Shown: piece by piece, positions 52,564 to 57,400 of the stretch
Layout of the letters: every line of letters begins with the position of its first letter
Numbering within the stretch: position 1 is the stretch's first letter
NCBI RefSeq assembly: GCF_001425685.1
Contig: NZ_LMCY01000022.1
Location: forward strand, 51,659-109,058
Reading direction: 5' to 3'
DNA: 57,400 bases
DNA from: Massilia sp. Root335
GTDB taxonomy: Bacteria > Pseudomonadota > Gammaproteobacteria > Burkholderiales > Burkholderiaceae_D
Made by a program: the position numbers and the translations under genes
Notes under the pieces: generated by a model
What the model was told of the DNA's origin: nothing
Seen by the model: only the letters and a program-made list of their open reading frames with translations
Database searches by the model: none

Positions 52564-52775
52564 GGATGCCTCCTGTAGGTGGTGAGGCATCGTCGCAGAG
52601 TTCGGTTCAGGATAATCTGGGGGGCCTCAATGTGGAGGCGCCGGCAAATCAAGATCCGGCATGCGGCGCCAGCCGGGCCGACGGTGGCATCGAACTGCGT
52701 CCGCTTGTCGCGCCGAAAAAATGGTAAAGTGCGAGCCCCCGGCATGTGCCGGCCGTTCATCATCTTTTGAATCGC

Positions 52776-54044
52776 ATGAGAGACTTCGCGACCACGGCGC
52801 CCGACGCGGCACCGGCGGCGCCGTCGTTCGACGCCGCCTTCCTGCACGACCCGTATCCCGCCTACAGCCGCTTGCGCGCGGCGGGCCCGGTGCTGTGGCG
52901 CGACGACGTATTCCAGGGCGCGTGGCTGCTGACGCGCCACGAGGACGTCGAGCTGGCCCTGCGCGATCCGCGCTTTTCGTCGCAGCGCACGGGTGGCTGG
53001 GTCAAGCGCATTCCGGGCGTCGACGCGAGCTTTGCGGGCCGCCGCGCGCAGGCGGGGCTGGAAGCGTTCCAGCGCCTGTTCGGCAGCGCCATGGTGTTCC
53101 TCGACGGGGCCGACCACCAGCGCGTGCGCAAGGCCATGGCGGCTGGCTTCCATCCGACCCTGGTGAAAACCTTGCGCGTCGAGGTCGAGCGTCTCGCCGA
53201 CGAGCTGCTCGACGAGCTGGATGCGGGCGCCGGCTTCGACTTCATCGCCGCGGTCGCGCGCCCGCTGCCGTCGCGCGTCATCGGGCTGATGCTGGGCATA
53301 CCCCGCGCGGACGAAGCGCGCTTCATGGCCTGGTCGGACGATCTGGCCGCATTCATCGGCGCGCTGCAGCCGACGGCCGAGCAGTTGCGCGCCGCCCAGC
53401 GCAGCCTGCTGCAGATGGTGCGTTATTTCGACGCGCTGCTGCCCGCGCGCAGGCGCGAACCCGGCACGGACCTCGTCAGCCGCATGCTGCTGGCCGAGGC
53501 CGCGGGCGACATCCAGGCCGACGGCGAACTGCTGGCGCAATGCGCGATGCTGCTGTTCGCGGGCCACGAGACGACGCGCAACCTGCTCGGCAACGGCCTG
53601 TACACCCTGCTCACGCATCCGGACGCGTGGGCGCGCCTGTGCGCGGACGAGGAGGGCGTGCCGCTGGCCGTGCGCGAACTGCTGCGCTACGACAGTCCCG
53701 TGCAGTACACGGGCCGGCGCGTCGCGACCGAATTCACGCTGCACGGCACGACGCTCAAGCGCGGCGACCTCGTGATCGCCATGATCGGCGCGGCCAACCG
53801 CGATCCGGACCGCTTCCTTGACCCCGATACGTTCGACATCGGCCGGCGCGCCGGCAGCCACCTGTCGTTCGGCAGCGGACCCCACGTGTGCATCGGCGCC
53901 GGACTGTCGCTGCTGGAGGCCGACGTCGTGCTGCGCGCCGTCCTGCGGCGCTGGCCGGGGCTGGCGCTGGCCGATGCGGTCCCGCGCTGGAACGGCATCG
54001 CGGGCCTGCGCGGGCTCGCTGCGCTACCCGTCATTTCTTCGTGA
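52776..54044 (+). CDS. Cytochrome P450
   Basis: A 422-residue soluble bacterial class I P450. The I-helix motif is LLFAGHETT, the K-helix ExxR is in VRELLRYDSPV, and the heme-binding FGSGPHVCIGAG carries the axial Cys. ATG 52776 gives MRDFATTAPD; GTG 52746 is in frame but less likely. No redoxin or reductase lies nearby, so it must use partners from elsewhere. The substrate is unknown. It follows the divergent hcp2 and overlaps the convergent lipoprotein gene by 14 nt. Confidence 0.94.
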   Translation: MRDFATTAPDAAPAAPSFDAAFLHDPYPAYSRLRAAGPVLWRDDVFQGAWLLTRHEDVELALRDPRFSSQRTGGWVKRIPGVDASFAGRRAQAGLEAFQRLFGSAMVFLDGADHQRVRKAMAAGFHPTLVKTLRVEVERLADELLDELDAGAGFDFIAAVARPLPSRVIGLMLGIPRADEARFMAWSDDLAAFIGALQPTAEQLRAAQRSLLQMVRYFDALLPARRREPGTDLVSRMLLAEAAGDIQADGELLAQCAMLLFAGHETTRNLLGNGLYTLLTHPDAWARLCADEEGVPLAVRELLRYDSPVQYTGRRVATEFTLHGTTLKRGDLVIAMIGAANRDPDRFLDPDTFDIGRRAGSHLSFGSGPHVCIGAGLSLLEADVVLRAVLRRWPGLALADAVPRWNGIAGLRGLAALPVISS

Positions 54045-54654
54045 AGTGTTCGACGGCGTCGAAATTGGTGCCGTTCGACTTGACCTCGTACAGATCGGTG
54101 CCCTGCACGTACAGGCCGTCGAAGGAGGCTGCGCCGGCCGCGTAGACCTGGTCGGGCACGCACACGGAACCGCCCGCGTAATCGACGCACCAGTTGGGCT
54201 GGCCGTCGATGATCTTGTGGCTGACGAAGGTGCCCGTGAGCGTGACGCTGCGCTGCGGCACCTGCGTCGTCACCTTGTCCACGGAAGCCGAGATCACGGC
54301 CACGCCGGGGGCGGGCGTGATGCTCGATGCCACGGTGCCGATATAGGTCGCCGTCGTGTCGGCGCTCCAGGTCTGCGTCGCGATGACGTCGCCGGTGCAG
54401 GTCGTGTTGGCGTAGTAATTGGTGGTGACGCCGATCGTGAGCGTGTTGGCCGATCCGGCGGGGCGCTGGATGACGGCCGTGTCGAGCGCGTGCGACGTGC
54501 AGGCGGACGTCCAGGTGCCGACGTAGGCGTCGAGGTTCCCGCCGCCCGTCGCCGGCGGCGGCGTCGGACTGCTCGCGGAACCCGGATTGCCGCCACCGCC
54601 GCCGCATGCCGCCAGCAACATCGCCAGCGCGGCGCTACCCATCATGTTTTTCAT
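54031..54654 (-). CDS. Putative lipoprotein of unknown function
   Basis: 207 residues. A lipoprotein signal ends in LLAAC (Cys17), followed by Gly- and Pro-rich linkers and a beta-rich domain (YVGTWTSACTSHALDTAVI, VTLTGTFVSHKIIDG). Four further cysteines may pair. ATG 54654 has a GGGAG site and defines the signal peptide. It stands alone between P450 and cheB, and no family is recognised. Confidence 0.75.
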   Translation of the reverse strand: MKNMMGSAALAMLLAACGGGGGNPGSASSPTPPPATGGGNLDAYVGTWTSACTSHALDTAVIQRPAGSANTLTIGVTTNYYANTTCTGDVIATQTWSADTTATYIGTVASSITPAPGVAVISASVDKVTTQVPQRSVTLTGTFVSHKIIDGQPNWCVDYAGGSVCVPDQVYAAGAASFDGLYVQGTDLYEVKSNGTNFDAVEHFTKK

Positions 54655-54760
54655 CGTCGTCTCCCGTCTTCGGCGTGTGGACTCACTGTTCAGGGAGGCA
54701 TGATACCCGCGTGCGCCGCCGCATGGCTCACCGTTTGTCACGGCGCCGGGCGGGACGGCG

Positions 54761-55840
54761 TCAACGCGCGCTCAGCTGCTGCAGGATCTCGCGGTCGAGG
54801 GCCTTCAACGGCACCGACTTTTCCACGCCGCCGCGCTTGATCGCTTCCTTCGGCATGCCGTAGACGACGCAGCTGTCCTCGTCCTGCGCGACGGTGCGGC
54901 TGCCGGCCTTGCGCATTTCCAGCAGGCCGGCGGCGCCGTCGTCGCCCATGCCCGTCATGATGATGCCCAGCGCGTTGGTGCCGGCGTGTTTGGCGACGGA
55001 GCGGAACAGCACGTCCACCGACGGACGGTGGCGGTTGACGAGCGGGCCGTCGATGACGTCCACGCAGTATTGCGCGCCGTCGCGCCGCAGCAGCATGTGC
55101 TTGCCGCCCGGGGCGATCAGCGCGCGGCCCGGCAGCACGCGGTCGCCGTGGCGCGCCTCGCGCACCTCGATCAGGCACAGGCCGTTGAGGCGCTCGGCGA
55201 AGGCGGCCGTGAATTTTTCCGGCATGTGCTGCACGATGACGATGCCGGGCGTGACCCGCGGCAGCGCCGTCAGGACTTCTTCCAGCGCCAGCGTGCCGCC
55301 CGTCGAGGTGCCGATCGCGACGACGCGTTCCGTCGTGCGCAGCAGGGGGCGCGCATCGTGGGCGGCCGGCAGCACGGCGTCCGCCGTCAGCTTCGCGGGC
55401 GCAGGGGCGGGCGCGACGCGCGCGGCGAGGCGCCGCACATTGACCTGGCTGGCCGCCCGCACGGCCGCAACCAGCTCGTCCGCGCTCTCGTTGAGGAAGT
55501 CCTTCAGCCCCAGCTTGGGCTTGGTGATGATCGATACGGCGCCTGCCGCCAGCGCCGCCATCGTCGTCTCGGCGCCCTTGTCCGTCAAGGTGGAACAGAT
55601 CACGACGGGCGTCGGCCGCTCCGCCATGATCTTCTTGAGGAAGGTGATGCCGTCCATGCGCGGCATCTCGACGTCCAGCACGATCACGTCGGGCCACGCC
55701 TGCTTCATGCGCTCGATCGCGAGCAGCGGGTCGGACACGGCGTGCAGCAGCCGGATGCCGGGCGCGCCTTCCAGCATCGCGCCGACGATCTTGCGCACGA
55801 CGGCCGAATCGTCGACCACCATCACATCGATCGTCTTCAT
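54761..55840 (-). CDS. cheB: Chemotaxis methylesterase/glutamine deamidase CheB
   Basis: A 359-residue CheB. The receiver domain (1-120) has [12 protein letters not shown] and [11 protein letters not shown] with the phosphorylated Asp. A linker follows (about 125-165), and the methylesterase domain has Ser in GTSTGGT, His in [10 protein letters not shown] and Asp in MTGMGDDGA. It removes methyl groups from chemoreceptors after CheA phosphorylation. It overlaps cheR by 4 nt. Confidence 0.96.
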   Translation of the reverse strand: MKTIDVMVVDDSAVVRKIVGAMLEGAPGIRLLHAVSDPLLAIERMKQAWPDVIVLDVEMPRMDGITFLKKIMAERPTPVVICSTLTDKGAETTMAALAAGAVSIITKPKLGLKDFLNESADELVAAVRAASQVNVRRLAARVAPAPAPAKLTADAVLPAAHDARPLLRTTERVVAIGTSTGGTLALEEVLTALPRVTPGIVIVQHMPEKFTAAFAERLNGLCLIEVREARHGDRVLPGRALIAPGGKHMLLRRDGAQYCVDVIDGPLVNRHRPSVDVLFRSVAKHAGTNALGIIMTGMGDDGAAGLLEMRKAGSRTVAQDEDSCVVYGMPKEAIKRGGVEKSVPLKALDREILQQLSAR

Positions 55841-56658
55841 GCCGGTTTGCGGTAGACGGAAGGGATGACGGGGCGGACCAGGTCGCCCATGTCCTGCAGG
55901 CTCTCGGAATGGCCGATGAACAGGTGCCCGCCGGGTTTCAGGCGGCCCAGCACGCGCGTGACGACCTGCCGCTTGGTCTCGCCGTTAAAGTAGATCATCA
56001 CGTTGCGCAGGAAGACGACGTCGTACGTGCCCAGGTCCCCGGGCAGCGCCGTGTTCAGGTTCACCTGGCGGAACTGCACGCGCTCGCGCAGGGCGCGGTT
56101 GACGAGCAGGGTGCCCTGCTGCTCGCGGATGCCCTTGAGGCAGTAGCGGCGCAGGTAGTCCGGCGGCACGTGGCTGGTCCGCTCCAGCGGATAGTGCCCG
56201 CTGCGCGCGCGCTGCAGCACGCGCGTGCTGATGTCGGACGCCGTGACTTCCCACGGCGCCGCTTTCAACACGTCGGCCAGCACCATCGCTATGCTGTACG
56301 GTTCCTCGCCGGACGAACAGGCGGCGCTCCACACGCGGAACGGCGCCCCTGTGCGCAGCTCCGGACGCGCCGCTTCCGCCGCCTCGCGCAGCAGCTCGAA
56401 ATGGCGCGCCTCGCGGAAGAAGTAGGTCTCGTTCGTCGTCAGCAGGTCGACGGCCAGCTGCACCTCGTCCTTGTGCGCGCCGTCCGTCAGCAGGCGGAAA
56501 TAGGCGTCGTACGAGGGCAGGCCCAGATGCTGCAGGCGCTTGGCGAGGCGGCCGCTGACCAGCGCCTTCTTCGAATCGGACATGGTGATGCCGGCCATGT
56601 CGAAGATGAAGCGCTGGAAGCGCGCGAATTCGCCCTGGCTGATCGCACTGTGCTGCAT
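55837..56658 (-). CDS. cheR: Chemotaxis protein methyltransferase CheR
   Basis: A 273-residue CheR. The N-terminal helical domain is followed by the SAM-binding fold ([33 protein letters not shown]). It methylates glutamates on chemoreceptors to reset sensitivity. It is 7 nt after cheW and coupled to cheB. Confidence 0.96.
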   Translation of the reverse strand: MQHSAISQGEFARFQRFIFDMAGITMSDSKKALVSGRLAKRLQHLGLPSYDAYFRLLTDGAHKDEVQLAVDLLTTNETYFFREARHFELLREAAEAARPELRTGAPFRVWSAACSSGEEPYSIAMVLADVLKAAPWEVTASDISTRVLQRARSGHYPLERTSHVPPDYLRRYCLKGIREQQGTLLVNRALRERVQFRQVNLNTALPGDLGTYDVVFLRNVMIYFNGETKRQVVTRVLGRLKPGGHLFIGHSESLQDMGDLVRPVIPSVYRKPA

Positions 56659-56665
56659 GGGTGCC

Positions 56666-57172
56666 TCAGGCCAGCGCGGCGTCCGCCGCCAGGTCGGGCA
56701 GGCCCGCGAGCGCCAGCACCGAGTCGACGTTCAGCAGGATGACGAACCTGCCGTTCACCTTGCCCATGCCGGCGATGAAGTCGCCGCGGATGCGCGTGCC
56801 GAACGACGGCGCGGGTTCGATGTCCGCGGCCGGGATGTCCAGCACGGCGCTGACGGCATCGACGACGACGCCCGTCAGCTGGCGCTCGCCGTCCGCCTCC
56901 AGCTCGACGATCACGATGCACGTGCGCTTGCCGGCCACGGTCTGCGGACGGCCGAAGCGGGCCGCGAGGTCCATCACTGGCACGACGGCGCCGCGCAGGT
57001 TGATGACGCCGCGGATCGAGTCCGGCATCATCGGCACTTCGGTGATGCCGGCGAATTCGATGATCTCCTTCACGGCCATGATGCCGATGCCGAACGATTC
57101 GCCGCCCAGCATGAAGGTGAGGTATTGGGCGGTCTGGCCGTCCACATTGGTGTCCTGGTTCGTGTGCTTCAT
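56666..57172 (-). CDS. cheW: Chemotaxis coupling protein CheW
   Basis: A 168-residue CheW-like domain protein. Typical blocks: YLTFMLGGESFGIGIMAVKEII, GVINLRGAVVPVMDLAARFG and VVDAVSAVLDIPAADIEPAPSFG. It bridges receptors and CheA. It is 15 nt after the chemoreceptor gene whose end is visible at the window edge. Confidence 0.95.
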   Translation of the reverse strand: MKHTNQDTNVDGQTAQYLTFMLGGESFGIGIMAVKEIIEFAGITEVPMMPDSIRGVINLRGAVVPVMDLAARFGRPQTVAGKRTCIVIVELEADGERQLTGVVVDAVSAVLDIPAADIEPAPSFGTRIRGDFIAGMGKVNGRFVILLNVDSVLALAGLPDLAADAALA

Positions 57173-57187
57173 CGGGTCGCGGTCCGG

Positions 57188-57400
57188 TCAGAAGGGGGTG
57201 AAGTTCGCTTCGTCCGGCTCGCCCTGGGCGGCAACGCCGCCGGCCAGGCGCAGCGTGCTGCGCCTGGCGGCACGGGCCGGGCGCGCGGCGGCGCCGCGTG
57301 CCGCGTCGCCGGCGAGCTTGAAGAAGCCCATCGCCACCTGCAGCTGCTCGGCCTGGGAACTCATCTCCTCGGCCGTCGCCGCCAGCTCTTCGGAACTGGA
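57188..57400 (-). CDS. Methyl-accepting chemotaxis protein, C-terminal end (5' part outside window)
   Basis: The last 70 codons of a chemoreceptor. The visible part begins SSSEELAATAEEMSSQAEQLQ, the methylation-helix end of a cytoplasmic signalling domain, then FFKL and a basic, Ala-rich linker, and stops after ANFTPF. The final NFTPF resembles the CheR/CheB-tethering pentapeptide NWETF with Phe in place of Trp. It heads the visible cheW-cheR-cheB operon. Confidence 0.9.
   Translation of the reverse strand, partial: SSSEELAATAEEMSSQAEQLQVAMGFFKLAGDAARGAAARPARAARRSTLRLAGGVAAQGEPDEANFTPF

Overview
The window reads as a high-GC betaproteobacterial chromosome, most likely Oxalobacteraceae (a Massilia-like genus). 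This is inferred from dense GC-rich coding, TonB-dependent and SusB-like glycan genes, a PEP-CTERM protein, a Burkholderiales-style type VI secretion (T6SS) gene order and a CheW-CheR-CheB tail. No rRNA, tRNA, CRISPR array or insertion sequence was recognised.

Region 1 (1-14103) is a glycan-utilisation locus. It holds the C-terminal part of a TonB-dependent receptor, a tryptophan-halogenase-like flavoprotein, a GH29 alpha-L-fucosidase, a CE1-type esterase, a GH42 beta-galactosidase (opposite strand), a GH5 endoglucanase with an N-terminal Fn3/Ig-like domain, a membrane-anchored AraC-type regulator, a XylR-type regulator and an aldose 1-epimerase. Fucosidase, galactosidase, esterase, GH5 and XylR together fit fucogalactoxyloglucan use. 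That is inference: no alpha-xylosidase is visible and the left part of the locus is cut off.

Region 2 (14109-30391) is the first part of a T6SS cluster. The minus-strand arm runs tssK, tssL, an internally deleted vgrG, a secreted propeller-like protein, a large peptidoglycan-hydrolase effector (GH73 + LysM + CHAP-like), a small secreted protein and a PAAR tip protein. The plus-strand arm runs a TPR lipoprotein, tssB, tssC, hcp, tssE, tssF, tssG and tssH (clpV).

Region 3 (30392-42491) interrupts the T6SS cluster with a second carbohydrate block: a 1494-residue polysaccharide lyase with discoidin repeats, a PEP-CTERM protein, a five-bladed-propeller glycosidase, GH97, GH43, a divergent SDR and a LysR regulator.

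Region 4 (42534-52563) resumes the T6SS: tssA, an OmpA/BON protein, tagF, tssM and a TagX-like M15 peptidase on the minus strand, a divergent one-TM protein of unknown function, and a second hcp followed by a Tai4/Tae4 immunity-effector pair. The two T6SS halves share a short sequence element in their divergent promoter regions. All core parts are present except a recognisable TssJ and an intact VgrG.

Region 5 (52776-57400) holds a cytochrome P450, a small lipoprotein and the end of a chemotaxis operon (MCP tail, cheW, cheR, cheB, all on the minus strand).
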